The notes: generated by a model from the letters alone, not told the origin. A stretch of DNA of 64,000 bases from Sclerurus mexicanus (GCA_013396755.1 VWZF01007235.1:1717945-1781944); one strand, 5' to 3'; positions 46,301 through 58,560 are shown, counted from the stretch's first letter. Numbers and translations: made by a program.

Positions 46301-49300
46301 GGGGGGATGTCCAGTTGGACTGTCATCCCCACCCAGGGCACTTCTGAGGAGTCTTTACCTTGGAGTTCGAGGCAAATGTTCAAGGTTAGACTGAACATTA
46401 AGATAAAGGAGCTGCCTGTGAAATGTCACCATTCCTGGTGTATTTTGAAGTGGGCATTTTATTTCTTGGCCGTCTTAAATTGCCCTGGTTTCAGTGGAAA
46501 CCAAAAGGAGGATTTTTAAAGGCACAAAACCCACCAGGCACTTCAGTCCCACTCCAAGTGAAGCAGATGTGAAGGCAGGGGTGCTTCCTAAATAAGCATC
46601 TCGACAAATAAATGTCCCCAAACTAAGACCTGTGTGAGCAAAAGGCTGGAATGTGCTTATCCCCACATCCAGTGCGGGGGTCTGGCCCAACAGGAGCTCC
46701 CTGTCCCCACCTCTGCAGAGGTTCTCTCACATCTTCGTCTCAAATAGTTTGAAAACTTCACTGTGAAAAGTCCTGCGTGGTTGAACCATCACAGGAAGCG
46801 CTCAGAGGTGCCTTCTGACAACACTGGTGACCAGGCGACATTTTATATCCCTCTAGGGTTCAATCAGAACCACCAAACACCAGCCTGGACACAGCAAGGG
46901 GCAGGTCCCGGAAAGGGGAGAGGGTTGGGACTCACTTATCCAGCTTGTGTATTTGTTCCTCGTTGTAGCCCAGCCCTGGGGACAAAAGACACAGGTCACC
47001 ACTCACCACCCGTTTTCCTGTCCATAGCCCAAGAAATGGGCAATTCCACAGCACACAGGAATCACTCAAGGGGATTTTCAGGTCTCAGCCCCTGGGGCCA
47101 CTGTCATGGCACAGAAATAGATGATCTATGAAGTCCCTTCCAGCCCAAACCATTCTGTGGTTCGATGACTGTATGAAATAACTGCTAAACCCACCAAACC
47201 GGGGTCATCCCTTTCCCCAGCAGTGCAGGGACATTCCTGCTGCAGCCCCACCCCTCGTGTCCTCTGTCCCCTCCACTCACGCAGACACGTCCTGGCCTTC
47301 TTGAACTGCTTGTAGATCAGCTGCATCTTCTCCAGGCAGCACTCCATCTGCTGGATGCTGGAATGGGACAGGGAGGGAGGAGTGAGGGCTGTGGTGAAAT
47401 TGGGATGGAATCTGAGCGTGCTGTGACTGCTGCTCCCCGTGTCTGTGCGTGGGGACATCACTGACGTTTGCAGTGAGGGCTGTGCATGGCCCTGCACGGA
47501 TCACACAGCGGGGTTGCTCCATCCAGCTGGGAACAGCAAAGCGGCATCGGGGATTTCACCACAAACCTTTTGTCCTCGTGCACTTGCTGCCTGTCCTTCA
47601 CCAGTTCGGACAAGATGCCATCCAGTGCCCCTTGGAAGTCAAAGATGCTGTGGGAGCACTGAGAGAGCTCCTCGGCGACCTGTGGATGAGGAGGAGAGGT
47701 TGGGAGCAGCAGCTCTGGAAGCTGTGGATGCTCCTCGACCCGGGGGGCTCACCCTCTGCAGCCTTGTCTTCACCATGGCCACGTCCATCACAGCTGGCAC
47801 CCCCCTGCCTGCAGGAACAGACTCGTACCTGAGGAAAGGCAGAAAATTAATATTCCTGAAGAGGAATATAAGCCAGAGGCAGCCACCACCTGGCAAAGAG
47901 GATCCATCCCGTGGTGGAGCCGGCGTTGGATGCCTGGGGAGCTGGGAGGTGGTTTCCTCAGGCAAGAACTCCCCCAGGTTATATCCAAAGGGTAACAGGT
48001 CTGAGCCACAAAGTGCTGATCTGATAAAAACTTACCCCGTTGTGCCCAATTTGTTGCAAAATTGTTGGTTTCATACCCACTGGCTTTAGGCCAGATCAGA
48101 TGCTGTGTGGCTCCCTGCAGCTGGCACGGGAGGGTCGGGCTGAGCGTGGCACACTGGCTAAGTCAGCAGAAATATTCCTGATCCAGAGCGTGTTGGAAGG
48201 GATGGATGAGCCAGAGCATCCAGCTGCAGCATTGCTGCTCTTGGCACTGCAGCCCTGCCCTAATCCCGCTGAACTCAATGGGAGCCACGTGTCCCTACTT
48301 TTTTTTTAGATGAAATGGAAATTAAGAGACTTGCTAAATGGCAAAAGAATAAAAGAACAGCAACCCAGCAGCAAAGAATTTTCCACTGCAACTACAATGA
48401 AACAGAAAAGCAAGATATCCGTGGGTCGCTTTAGATGAAATGGGTTCAGCTTCCCCCAGGGCAGCCGGGTGGGAATGGGGAATGGGAAGGTGAGGGCAGC
48501 CCAGGGTTCCTCTGTAATTCATCTCCACTAGTGGAGACTTCTGAATGGAAGTGAGGTATCTCACCATGGAAGGTGTGAGGTGGGATGCTGGATCCCTGGG
48601 AATGCAGCACCCCGAGGGGCCCTGGCAGCTGGTGCCCTCCTGCCCATTATTTTAACTCAGCTTTTTCTCCTTTTTCCCCTGAGCTGGAGCAGCAGCCCTG
48701 TCCCATTCCTGCCCTTACTCTGTAGCTCATGGGCTGTAAAAATCAGAAAAACCTGGAACAGGAGCCACAGCCAGGACTAACTCTGAGCTCCTGTGAAACC
48801 AGGGACTAATCATTAAAAACGGAATAAACAAACAAAAAGGAATAAACAGCCAGAGTGGGAGTCACTTCCCACAGCCTCGATACACAGTGAAAAAGCCTCC
48901 TACCTCCCAGACACCATCTTATTCCTGGAATTTTCCTGGTTTCTGATTATTCACCTTGGAGAGCCCCATATCTTATCTGCCACAGCCCAGCTCCTGCAAG
49001 GCCACACTTACAGCACGTGGGTCTTCACCTCGGTGAGCTGCAGGCAGGCAAGCACTGAGAGAGCCCCCCTCCTCTGCTCCAAAATCCTCGAGCACTCTGT
49101 CCTCAGGTCCCCTCTGCCAAGAGAGAACACAGCCCATCCAACACAGGCTCCCTGGAATCCCAAACTCCATCCCAGGGCCAGCTGGATGTGGTGGGGAGGG
49201 AGGATGGAGCTGGTGGCTTCTCTCAGGCTGCCCGTGAGAGAATGGGGGGCTGGATGCACCTCAAACTGGGTGCAGCTCCTGCATTTTGGTCCTGCTCAAG

Positions 49301-52300
49301 AGGCTCCTGCCCTGAAGGAAACGGGTAGGGCAGTGAAAATCCTCATGGAATCATGGAGTGGTTTGGGTTGGAAGGGACCTTAAAGACCATCTGGTTCCAG
49401 CTCCTTGCCGTGGGCAGATGGACCTTCCACGGTCATATGCACAATGATGATGATGATGGTAGTAATAATGATGATGATAATAATGATGCTTTTTCCTCAG
49501 CATCTCCAAAACTGAAAAAAAGTGACCCAAAGCTAACAAGTGAGGACAGGAACATCCTCACAACACTGAGGGGTGTTTCCCTACGGGCACAGCCTCCTCA
49601 CAGCCTGGCACTCATGTCCCCTCTGCGGGCTCGTCCTGGTCTTCATGTTCTGCTCCCTCCCAGCATCCCAGTCCCACCATCCCCAGTGCTCCCGCTGAAG
49701 AGGCTGGAAAACCCCGAGCGTTTGACCTGAACACCCAGATCTCCTGGTGCTGGGGAGGGACGTGTCCCCCCTCCTGCCACCCACCCCCAGGGTGTCCCTG
49801 CCACTCACATCACCCAGTGGAGACCCCTGGCCAGCAGCTCCCGGCCGCGCCGCAGGGCCCGCCCGATGCGCAGGGTTTGGTGTGCGGCGCCCACCGCGCT
49901 CTGCAAAGCAAAGGGCGCTAGAAAAGCGTCCTGATTCTGCACCACCAACCACCCCAAACCCTCGGGCACCCCCTCCGACCTTGGCTGCACTGCAGTCGGC
50001 CACCACGTCCACCTTGGGGGCAAACTTCGGGAACTCAAGTGCGGCTGGAAAGACAGAGAGGTGGTGGTTAGAGGGCTTTGAGGAGCCTCACACCCACCAA
50101 ACCAACCCTGCAGCTGCTCAGGATCTCGGGCACAGGAGCTGCTGTGATGCTGCAGGCTCAGTGCGGCCCTCCAAGGTATTTAGGAAGCATGGATGAAGGC
50201 AGGAATTGCCTCCAAAGCCCAGGGTGGAGCGTGGTCAGGGAGCACCAGAACATGGCAGGAGAAAACGGACCCTGCAACCTCTTAATCCTGTTGCAGCAGA
50301 TTAATCTCTCCACCTCCTGCCCTGCACCAGGGACCAGAAACAGGACCTGGAATTGGCACTGGGAATGGGAGTTGGCATTAGAAATAGGAACCAGAACTGG
50401 GAACCACCACTCACCACTGCTGCCAACTGGGGACACTACTGGGAATGGGGTTTGGCACCACCTGGCAGTGGGAAATGGGAGCAGCACTGGCTGGCACTGG
50501 TCCAGGACCTGGGGACCAGTGTGATGAACTGGGAACCCTGCTGGGAACTGGGATCCAGGTCCAACATTGCCCAGGCACCAAGAGCTGGGATCACCCGGGA
50601 GATGGGCCCATTACTCGGATGGGGAATGGGAATGGGAATCTCTTAGGACAATAACTGAAGCAAATCCCTCTTAGGACACCCACCCTCCTGCCACGAGCAC
50701 CTCCAACCACCAGCACTCACGGTCTCTGTATTGGACCCCCACCACGTCCTCGGGTTGCTCGGCAGTGCTCAGCAAGGTCAGGGGGCTGCACTCTGTGGTT
50801 TTGCAGAAATTGTGAGCTTGCAGATTAGGATCCAGCTCGTACAGGTGTCCTTCAAAAAAATATTCTTGGTGGTGAGGGACTATATTTGTTTGCTTGAAGA
50901 CGGCATCTAAAAACTTGGTGGTACTGAAATGGAAAAGGAATGAAAGGATGGGGGGTACAAGCAATGAGGTGAGCGCTCAGATTTCCATCGCTTTAGCAGC
51001 TTGCCACCCTCAAAATACCAAAATTTTGATATTTTCTCTTAGCAAAATATCCCACAAAGTCAGTGGAGCCCCTTGGACACCCCTCTGGGGTTCTCTGTGT
51101 GCCCACGGCTCTGGATTAGCAAAGGCTGGTTTGAGCGTGGTTTGTTGTAACCTGGTTTAGGTGTGATGCCAAAGGAACATCTGCTGCCCCAAGGTTCACC
51201 TACTGCGATGAGGGGCTGAGGCTCCTGAGCTCGATTCCCAGATTTGCTTTCAGCACAGCCTTACGTGTTGTAGGAGTGGATGTAGATGCGGTGGGAGGAA
51301 GCCTGCTGCAGGGAGAACACGTCCACCACCATCCTGTGCAAAATGTCATTGGTTCCTGCAAAAAACTGGTCGAATCCCCAGCATTTCTCCTGATCTGTCT
51401 CCAGGATGTTCGCCAAAATGGGGATCAGCTGGTCCTTGAGCCCCCTGCAACAGCAGAAGAAGGTGTTTGCAGAACTGGTGTGACCCTGAGCCATGAATGT
51501 GGTGACCACGGGAATGGGAGATCCTGCGCCAGCCTTGCACCCCCTTTGCCTGGCTGTGAAGCAAGGGCACGGTCTGAGAGCTGTGACGCCTGTCATGAGA
51601 AGCTTGTCTGCCTCATTAAACCCACCCTGTGCTGTCTGAGGTGGTGCCAGGCTGTGGGAACTGTGACGGGATCCTACCCTGGCGAGGGACACTCACACGG
51701 AGAGGCGGCAGGTGATGGGCAGCTCGTAACTCCACTCGATGTTCCCATTCTCCTGCCTCTGGACCCCTGCAATGGCTCCGGGAGGCTTCTCAGTGGTGAT
51801 TTTGTACCTGTGGAAAGGGAATTGCTCTTGAAACGAGCCAAATGAGCTTTGTTTGGGTGTCCCTCCGGTAGAGGAAAAGGGCAGAGCATGGATGGACTGG
51901 AAAAGAGATGATTCACAGAGGGAAAAAAAGCACCCAGAGGGAAAATACTGCAAGAAACAGCCACGAACTTCCAAGAAGACATTAACCCTGTCTCCTCTTC
52001 CAGCTGTTCAGCCACAAAGTCATGGGAATGCATTTGATAGAATCATAGAGTCACAGCGTGGCTTGGGTTGGAAGGGACCTCAGAAACCATCTGGTTCCAA
52101 CCCAGGAGATGCCACCCACTAGGTCAGTTTGCTCAGAGCCCCACCCAACCGTCCCATTGAGAGGGAGAACGTGGCCAATGCGACCCAGATTCTTTCCCAC
52201 ACAGCACACACACGGCTTTGTGTGTCACGGCTTCTGCATGGCTTTGGGGCCGTACGATTAAACAAGCACTAAGGCGCATCACAGACCCCCGCGGTGCCAC

Positions 52301-54805
52301 AGCCCCCGTGGCCACGAGCCGTGGTCCCACCTCCCCCACGCCGCAGCTGGACACGGTACCTACATGATCTCCTTGTTCCGGCGGGGCCCCCCGAAGGGCA
52401 CGAAGGGCAGGCTGCCGGTGGCAGCGTGGTAGAAGGTGACCCCGATGCTCCAGAGGTCCACGGTGACACCGTACGCCTTCTGCTGCGGCTTGCGCAGGAC
52501 GGCCCGCTCGTACATGTCGGGGTGCTGCGGGGCAAAGCACAGCAGCACTGGGTCCTTCCCCAAAAAACTCACCACCCATAACTCTACAACGAAAACACTG
52601 AGCCCTCCCTCTCCCAAAAATGTGAACCTTTTGAGATCAGGCTCTCTGTGTCGCTGCTGCTCACCACAAGTGGCCCAGCCGTCAGATAGAAGGAGGGGAC
52701 GAGCTTCCCCCAGGACCCCCATGGGCTGCCGGACTGGGACACCTCTACTCACGAGATACTCCTCCGTCCCGTAGACAGACACAAACTTCTCATCGTCCTC
52801 CAGCTCTCGGGCGGCCCCAAAATCCGTCAGTTTATAGATGCTCTGCCCGTCCTCCCCCACCAGCCGCATGATGTTGCCGGGTTTGATGTCTCTGTGGACA
52901 ACGCCGTTCTCACGGAGGTGGTTCATCCCTGCCACTGGGGGAAGTTTGTGCGTGGGGCCGGGGCACTGGGCTCCAGCAGGCTTGGTTGAAATTTAGGAAC
53001 GTGAGAAGGGCTGGAGAGGGGACAAACCCAAGGGTGTTCATACTTAAATGGGGACAAGTGTGACAGGGGGGTGGAGAGGAAGAGCGAGCACAGGGTAGGG
53101 CACTTCTCCATAGTGGGGCACAGCCTGTTCCCAGAGCAGGTCTGCAGGGAGAAACCCCCGGCCCAGTGAGCACAGAGCTCAACCCCACCCCACTGGGAGG
53201 TGCAATTGCTGACCCCTCATCCCACAGCCCAGGGCTGGTGCCTGCAGGGTCCCACCAGCACCACGAGGTCCCCCAGCCTGCAGGGTCTCAGTCCCAGGGT
53301 GCTGGGGGTGGTGACAGGGGTTGGTGGTCCCAAACACCCCCCACTTACCCACACACTGCAGCACGATGAGGAACTCGGACTCAGCCAAGCCAAAGGTGTT
53401 GGCTGGGTCCTCAAGGACGTTCAGCAAGCTGCCGCTGGAGCAGTACTCCATCACCAGCACCTTCTGCTTGCTGCTGCCCTGCGGTGGGAGATGCTGTGAG
53501 GGCTCGGCTGGCCCTGTGTCCCAGCTGTGGCCTGTCCCCCCCACCCAGGCAGGACCCCTGGGTTTCTCCTACTTGGCCAAACCAGTGTTGGAGAATGTCC
53601 CCACTGTGCCAGGTGCCTGCCTAGGGGACAACGGCAGGTCACATCCGTGCTCCAGCCCCATGACCCAGTGCCAGCAGTGCTCCCAGTGCTGAGGGACTGG
53701 GCTGAGACAGAGGGTGGTGAAAAGAGAGGGCAGGGTAGGGCCACCACTCCTGTCCTGCAGCTCGGACCACATCCCTGTGGGCACAGCAGGACTCCCAGCT
53801 GTGGGATTCTGAGCTGTGGGGTTCCCAGCTGCAGGATTCCCAGATGGAGTCCCACTTACTGTCTCCTCCACGGCAAATAATTTGACAATGTTTTTATGGT
53901 TCAGCTTCCGCAGCATCTCGAACTCTCTCATCTGGACCTCCTGGGGCCGGAGGTAGCTGGCATTGTTAAAGACCTTCACAGCAACCAGCTCCCCCGATTT
54001 CTGGGAAAGGGGGAAAAAGAGAAAAAGGAAACGGGAGGTGATGCCATCCTCATCCAAAGCAGCTCCGTGAGCTCCGTTACTGATCCCACATCCTGCCTGG
54101 GATGCAAAAGACACCGACTCGATACCGTGTTTGCTCCACTGCACCAGCAAACCGCTGTTATTCGCCTCCTTTGCTTCCTGTCCCTGCACCCACGTGCTGC
54201 GTGTCAGCCTGTTTATTCAGCTCCACAAAAAATTCCCAGCTGGAGCCGAGTCTGGCAGCTCCCGGCGGCTCTCCATGGGATGGGGACATTCCCAACCCAG
54301 CCCCGCAGCCGCCTCTCCTGCCCTGCGCCTGCAGTTTGCTCAATAAACTTCAAAGGCTGGTGAGAAGGGGGGTCTGTTCCAAGCCTGGCAAGTGTTTGCA
54401 TGAAGTATGCAAATAGCCAGGGACGGGGTTTTCAAAACCTCTGGGCATTCCCCGGAAAACAGCTCCTTCCCCGCCGCGCTGCTCGGGAATGCGGCAGCCG
54501 GCGAGCAGGACCCGGCTGAGCGCCCCAAAACCCGCCCTCGACCCGCAGAGCAGGGGGGAAGGAGCCGCATAGAAAATGAAAACCAACCCCAAAGCAGCCC
54601 CTGGGCTGCTCCCCAGCCGGGATGCTCCCGGGGCAGCGAGCGGAGAGGGGCACGGGCATCCCTGTGCCATGGGGCGGGAGGCGTGGGGGGCTTTGGGGTT
54701 CCTGCCCCCTCCGCTCACCTTGTTGCGAGCTTTGTAGACACAGGCTGTGGCTCCCTGGCCCAGGAGGTCCTCGGTGCTCCACAGGTAGTTGGGGGTGCTC
54801 TGCAT
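43384..54805 (-). CDS. IKBKE: Inhibitor of NF-kB kinase subunit epsilon (IKK-epsilon), 19 coding exons plus uncertain terminus
   Basis: IKBKE is a cytoplasmic Ser/Thr kinase of the TBK1/IKK-epsilon pair that phosphorylates IRF3 and IRF7 and NF-kB regulators downstream of innate nucleic-acid sensing. Exons in gene order: 54719-54805, 53860-54000, 53349-53478, 52753-52934, 52364-52524, 51697-51807, 51265-51444, 50721-50923, 49980-50044, 49809-49900, 49012-49113, 47753-47828, 47567-47679, 47281-47357, 46936-46975, 46001-46102, 44316-44412, 43692-43792, 43388-43459. All splice GT-AG and phases agree, giving 710 full codons plus a split Arg. Human IKBKE is 716. Residue numbering matches human through the kinase: Lys38, Asp135, Asp157 of DFG and activation-loop Ser172. 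Reading straight on from the last exon meets TGA at 43386-43384. A short further exon at 43012-43090 is possible. The gene is compact, 11.4 kb. Confidence 0.96.
43388..49113 (-). CDS. IKBKE: IKBKE exons 11-19: helical scaffold and adaptor-binding C-terminus
   Basis: Nine short exons encode the coiled, dimerising part and the C-terminus. Recognisable runs are CSRILEQRRGALSVLACLQL, VAEELSQCSHSIFDFQGALD, QQMECCLEKMQLIYKQFKKA, LGYNEEQIHKLDK and DCVQQYQETLALHSSRMR. They are followed by KVCEIKKHLKRLSNRISTCS, ALDRFLQMEKWSLAPVPPMP and MQELLEQMRSVSCDLQFNNS with IIER. Conservation to mammals is lower than in the kinase but continuous. The C-terminal helix pair binds the adaptors TANK, NAP1 and SINTBAD in this family. 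The donor at 47566 (GTTTGT) is the weakest of the gene. The first codon of exon 11 is split and reads Ile, not the mammalian Met. Confidence 0.92.
47110..47176 (+). mobile_element. CR1 LINE, extreme 3' end
   Basis: Only the last ~65 bp of a CR1 copy: GATGATCTATGAAGTCCCTT, CCAGCCCAAACCATTCTGTG and a degenerate terminal repeat. It lies in an IKBKE intron. Confidence 0.75.
49345..49432 (-). mobile_element. CR1 LINE, short 3' fragment
   Basis: It begins GAATCATGGAGTGGTTTGGG and ends after GGACCTTCCACGG. It is followed directly by an ATG/AAT microsatellite, in IKBKE intron 10. Confidence 0.85.
49443..49492. repeat. (ATG/AAT)n trinucleotide repeat
   Basis: Interrupted tract of GAT and AAT units next to the CR1 fragment, in IKBKE intron 10. 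Confidence 0.9.
49809..51444 (-). CDS. IKBKE: IKBKE exons 7-10: end of kinase, ubiquitin-like domain and start of scaffold
   Basis: Exon 7 (51265-51444) encodes GLKDQLIPILANILETDQEK and CWGFDQFFAGTNDIL, the kinase to ULD transition. Exon 8 (50721-50923) encodes TTKFLDAVFKQTNIVPHHQE and YFFEGHLYELDPNL, the ULD end. Exons 9 and 10 encode ALEFPKFAPKVDVVADCSAA and GRELLARGLHWV, the beginning of the helical scaffold/dimerisation domain. The ULD is needed for kinase activity in this family. Intron 8 contains a long degenerate tandem repeat. Confidence 0.94.
50325..50645. repeat. Degenerate minisatellite in IKBKE intron 8-9
   Basis: Many imperfect copies of units built on ACTGGGAATGGGA and ACTGGGAACC, drifting in length and sequence over about 320 bp. 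It has no coding content consistent with IKBKE. Confidence 0.8.
51697..54805 (-). CDS. IKBKE: IKBKE exons 1-6: kinase domain
   Basis: The start MQSTPNYLWSTEDLLGQGAT has G at -3. The glycine-rich loop is LGQGATACVYKA. VAVKVF places the ATP-binding Lys at 38. KVLVMEYCSSGSL is the hinge. VVHRDIKPGN gives catalytic Asp135 and LTDFGAAREL gives the Mg-binding Asp157. EKFVSVYGTEEYL contains activation-loop Ser172. HPDMYERAVL, TVDLWSIGVTFYHAATGSLP and FGGPRRNKEIM form the C-lobe. No catalytic residue is missing. The junction after KEI is split, ATG being made from AT and G, with a GTAGGT donor at 52363. Confidence 0.96.
52038..52152 (-). mobile_element. CR1 LINE, short 3' fragment
   Basis: It begins GATAGAATCATAGAGTCAC, then GGTTGGAAGGGACCTCAG and CCATCTGGTTCCAACCC. 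It lies in IKBKE intron 5. Confidence 0.87.
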
Positions 54806-55330
54806 CTCCAGCGGGAAGCACAGGGGTCCCCCCAGCCTTTCTCCGTCCTTCCCCGGCAAGGCGCGGGGGAAACTCCGGCCAAGGATGTTCCCCTGGGCAG
54901 CTCCACGAGAAGGCTGCGCATGGACCGAGCTGTAAAGGCTGCCAAAAACCACCCGGCAGGGACCTGTCGTTTAAAACAAAAATGACGAGCAAACAAGCGC
55001 GGAGCGGCGAAAGGCACCTCCCCAGCCCGGGAACTGAAACCCACGGATTGCAAAACCCGCTCGGCAACCATCGGCAGCGCTGGAGGAGGAAATGCTGCAG
55101 CTTCCTGCTCGAGAAAAAAAAATTCCCAGTGTTGCAGCCATCCCCGGGCGTGCGGGGTCCGCAGCCGCTCCTCCGGCGGGCACAGGGATGCGGGACAGGC
55201 TGCGGTAAACGCAAAAGGGGCTGAGCACCCGCCGCGAAGGGGGTTTGGGGAGCAGAGCGGGATCAGGATCCGTGCCCAGTGTCCAGCCCTCGGTACCTGT
55301 GCCAGCGCAGGGGCAGCGCGAGGCCCCTGG
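54806..55330 (-). promoter_or_regulatory. IKBKE: IKBKE 5' leader and promoter region
   Basis: GC-rich sequence directly upstream of the IKBKE ATG. It contains a kB-type site, GGGAAACTCC at 54867-54876, about 62 bp upstream of the start codon, so it lies in the leader or core promoter. An out-of-frame ATG at 54922 in weak context would overlap the start if transcribed. A possible noncoding exon donor (CACAG/GTACCG) lies near 55,298. The transcription start is not determinable. Confidence 0.5.
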
Positions 55331-55409
55331 CACAGGGGTGAGAGCATCACCCGGTGGGGTGTGTGTGCCACGAGCTGCTGCTGTCCCGTTGGGATCCCTC
55401 TTTGTCATC

Positions 55410-55740
55410 CCATTTGTCAGGGATGTGGGATGCGGGATGCAGAGTAGGTGCAGGGATGATGGGAGATGTGGGACAAGGTGGGATGTGAGATGCAGGATAT
55501 GGGATGCAGAGTGGGATGTGGGATGCAGGACAGGATGCAGGACGGGATGTGGGATGCAGGATAGGGTGGGATGGAGGATGCAGGGTGGAATGTGGAATGT
55601 AGGACAGGGTGGGATGTGGGACGCAGAGCAGGATGTGAGATGTAGGATAGGATGCAGGGTGGGATATGGGGTGCAAGATGCAGGATGGGATGTGGCATGT
55701 AGGATAGGGTGGGATGCAGGGTGAGATGTGGGTTTCAGGC
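55410..55740. repeat. Minisatellite upstream of IKBKE
   Basis: About 330 bp of imperfect tandem units built from GGGATGTGGGATGCAGGA and GGGATGCAGGAT. It is purine-rich on the plus strand. The minus strand reads as a repetitive Ser/His/Pro open frame that is not a gene. Confidence 0.92.
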
Positions 55741-58235
55741 TCAGCACCGGCACCAGATTCCCACTGTCAGGAATTCCTTCAGGCTGGTGTGGATGTGTGT
55801 CTGAAGGCACCACCCTCACGAATAAAGCCTGCAATGGTCTGTGAGCACACCAGTATGTGGCACATCCAAACACCAACGTGACACCTCACCAGCCTGCACA
55901 TAAATTCCTTAATTCCTGCTGAGCTTCACTCCCCAGCCACGTGCGAGTGTGCCTGGAAAACCCTCTGGAGAGCTGCCAAGCTGCCAGACCGTGGGCACAG
56001 ACTGGCCCTTGCCCTGAGCTCATCAAAGGGGCACCCGGGACTGGGGTGGGTGACAAGGTCCGTGGCAGCGGAAGTTCAGTGACGTGGCTTTAACCACGCG
56101 GAACTTGAAATCCCTTTGATTCAAGTCACTTTGCTACAGCCCAGCTAACAGGAAGAGAAAGGGTAGGGGTGGCTTCTTGAAATCATTTCGAGTCTGATTT
56201 TTTGGGCATGTGCTCCTTCAAACAGGACCATCAGTCTCTCCCCTGGGTGCTGGCCGAGCTCACAGGCTGAGGGTGCAGTGAGGGTCTGTGCTGGCTGGGC
56301 TTCTGTGTCCTGTCCCTCACTCACCAGACTAAAAGATCACCAACTTTGAGATGGACATGCTCGAGAAGCCCTTCCCCACGCTGAAAAAAACGCAGCTCGT
56401 TTCTCCTGACGTTTCTCACCACTGAAATCATAGTTAAGAGCAGTTAATACAAGGAAGAGGGGCAAGTAAAACCTCCAGAAGGGAATTCCAGCCGAGTTCC
56501 TTCCCAAAGGGCCAGCGTGGCCGAGGGTGCAATGATGGCTCATCCTGCACCCCACACTCAGCCCTGCACCCACAGCTCCCTCACAGGAGCCCATCCAGGG
56601 CACCAGGAGAGGAAAGGCCCCATCCTGTGCTTTGGCTCAGAAACTGAAACAAAGATTTTGTTTTTAAAGACAGAAAACCCCAGGCTCAAACATTTTCTGA
56701 GACTTCTGACCGTGTTGCTTCAGCTTTCACTGACGGGTGAGCAGGTTTGATCTGGTGAGGGGTAAAGACAGACAGGAAGGAAATCGTTAAAGTATTTCAT
56801 AACACCCCAAAAAGGTTATTTTCAGGTTGTGCTGCAGGTCTTTACAGTCGGTTACACACAGGCAACACTGGCATGCCTTGATGCCAGTGTGGTGCCAGCC
56901 CCTGGAGCCCAGGGAACCCCAGGACATCCCAGTCACCCCAGCAGCTCTCCCAGCTGGTCCCACAGTCAGGTCCAGCCTCAGTGGGAGACCCCAGGGTTTG
57001 CCTGGCTCCTTTCAGACCCCCTTATCCTTTCTTTTGCTATCCTTTTAAATGTAAGAGCTCATTTCCTCTCCCTGGTTGCCCCAGCAGCAGGTTTTACCCT
57101 CCCAGCTGCCACCGCCATCCCATCTGTCCCACCGGGACTGGATGTGCCCGCAGTGGATAAACCCTGGCAGAGCTGCCTCTGACACAGACTGGGAGAGCAA
57201 AAACCCGGCCTTGGAACCGATTTGTGACAAACATTGTTCCAGGTGGTGGCAGCAAAGCCTAAAGAATAAAGGACAAGCAGCACACTCAGCCTGCAGCAGG
57301 GACCTCCTCTTTGGGGGCTTGGGACAGAAATCCGAGCCCATGTCCCCGGTGATGTCCCCACGGTGTCCCCTAACCCTGCTCCGTGGGACACGTCCATGAG
57401 AGGCTGGAATGGTGATGCTGCTGGTCCCATTTCTTCACACCAAGTGCTGTGGTCCTTCCCAGAGCATCCCCTGCCCTCCCACACCCTCCCCTCACTCCCC
57501 AACTCGTTTCCTTGGTAAGAAGAACCATAAGGAGCCTTTTGAGGTAAGGTCAGACCTACCTGCAGTTTGATGCCATCAGAGGGATAAATCAGTGTCCTCT
57601 ACTGCTGGACAGGGGGGACCAAAGGAAAATCAGAAATCATTTGTTAACTGTGTCACCCCGTTGCCTTTCTGACTCTTATTTCATGTTTAAAACCAAAGAA
57701 ACAACCCACATGCCACTGTGCCCAGCCTGCTTTAGGATATTACCATATAAACTGCCATGCTTTGGGCTACTAAACAAGGAGTAAAAGCATCCTGAATGTT
57801 CAGCTCTTGAATCCCTGTAAGAGATGTGAGACAAGGAGCACAGGGATGCTCCATCCTCACCCCAAGGACAGCGGGGGCAGCTGTCCACAGCTCACTCCCA
57901 GCACACGTCTCAGTTAGGCATTAAATCTCACCCTAAGTCAGTAATTCCTTGGTATCTAAACAAAGGGAATCCAAAATGACACAGCTCTCCCATGCTCTGA
58001 AAAAGGCCTGTTGAAAAACTGAGACTGGGGAAAGCTGTAACAATAATAATAATGATCCAGTCCATAAGCTCAATCTGAAATCCGCTTTCCTGAGACAGTT
58101 GGGGGTCCATCCTCTCCAGGAAAATGATGAAGATTAAGCAATTTTAAATCAGGTCATTGCAAGGGAAGTGTTTGCCCTGTGGAATCCTGCTGGGGGTGGT
58201 CGGTGCATGCAAGCCCAGGGTGGGGGAACAGTGGA
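55741..58235. other. Intergenic interval upstream of IKBKE
   Basis: No exon, RNA gene or conserved element is recognisable here on either strand. Base composition is mixed, with no strong CpG island. The sequence may contain distal IKBKE promoter elements that cannot be identified by eye. Confidence 0.55.
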
Positions 58236-58238
58236 GTC

Positions 58239-58560
58239 AGAATCCCAAAATGGTCTGGGGTGGAAGGAACCTTAAAGCTCATTTAATTCCACCCCCTGCC
58301 ATGGGCAGGGACACCTTCCACCAGCCCAGGTTGCTCCAAGCCCCGTCCAAGCTGGCCTTGGGCACTTCCAGGGATGGGGCAGCCACAGCTTCTCTGGGCA
58401 CCCTGTGCCAGGGCCTGCCCACCCTCCCAGGGAGCAATTTCTTCCTAACATTCAATCTAAACCCACTCTCCCTTCAGCTTAAGGCCATTCCCCCTTGTCC
58501 TATCACTGCCTGTCCTCGTGAGCCCCTTGTTCTTTGGATCCCCCTCATCTCTGCTCGTTC
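58239..58560 (-). mobile_element. CR1 LINE, 3' fragment
   Basis: It begins at its worn 3' end near CAGAATCCCAAAATGGTC, includes CCTGCCATGGGCAGGGACAC and the TTCTTCCTAACATTCAATC box, and extends 5' to about CCCCTCATCTCTGCTCG. Confidence 0.9.

Noticed and set aside
54971..55876. A 301-codon minus-strand open frame rich in His, Pro and Ser
   Set aside because: Its repetitive part is the minisatellite at 55,410-55,740 and the rest is IKBKE upstream sequence. There is no plausible start or family.
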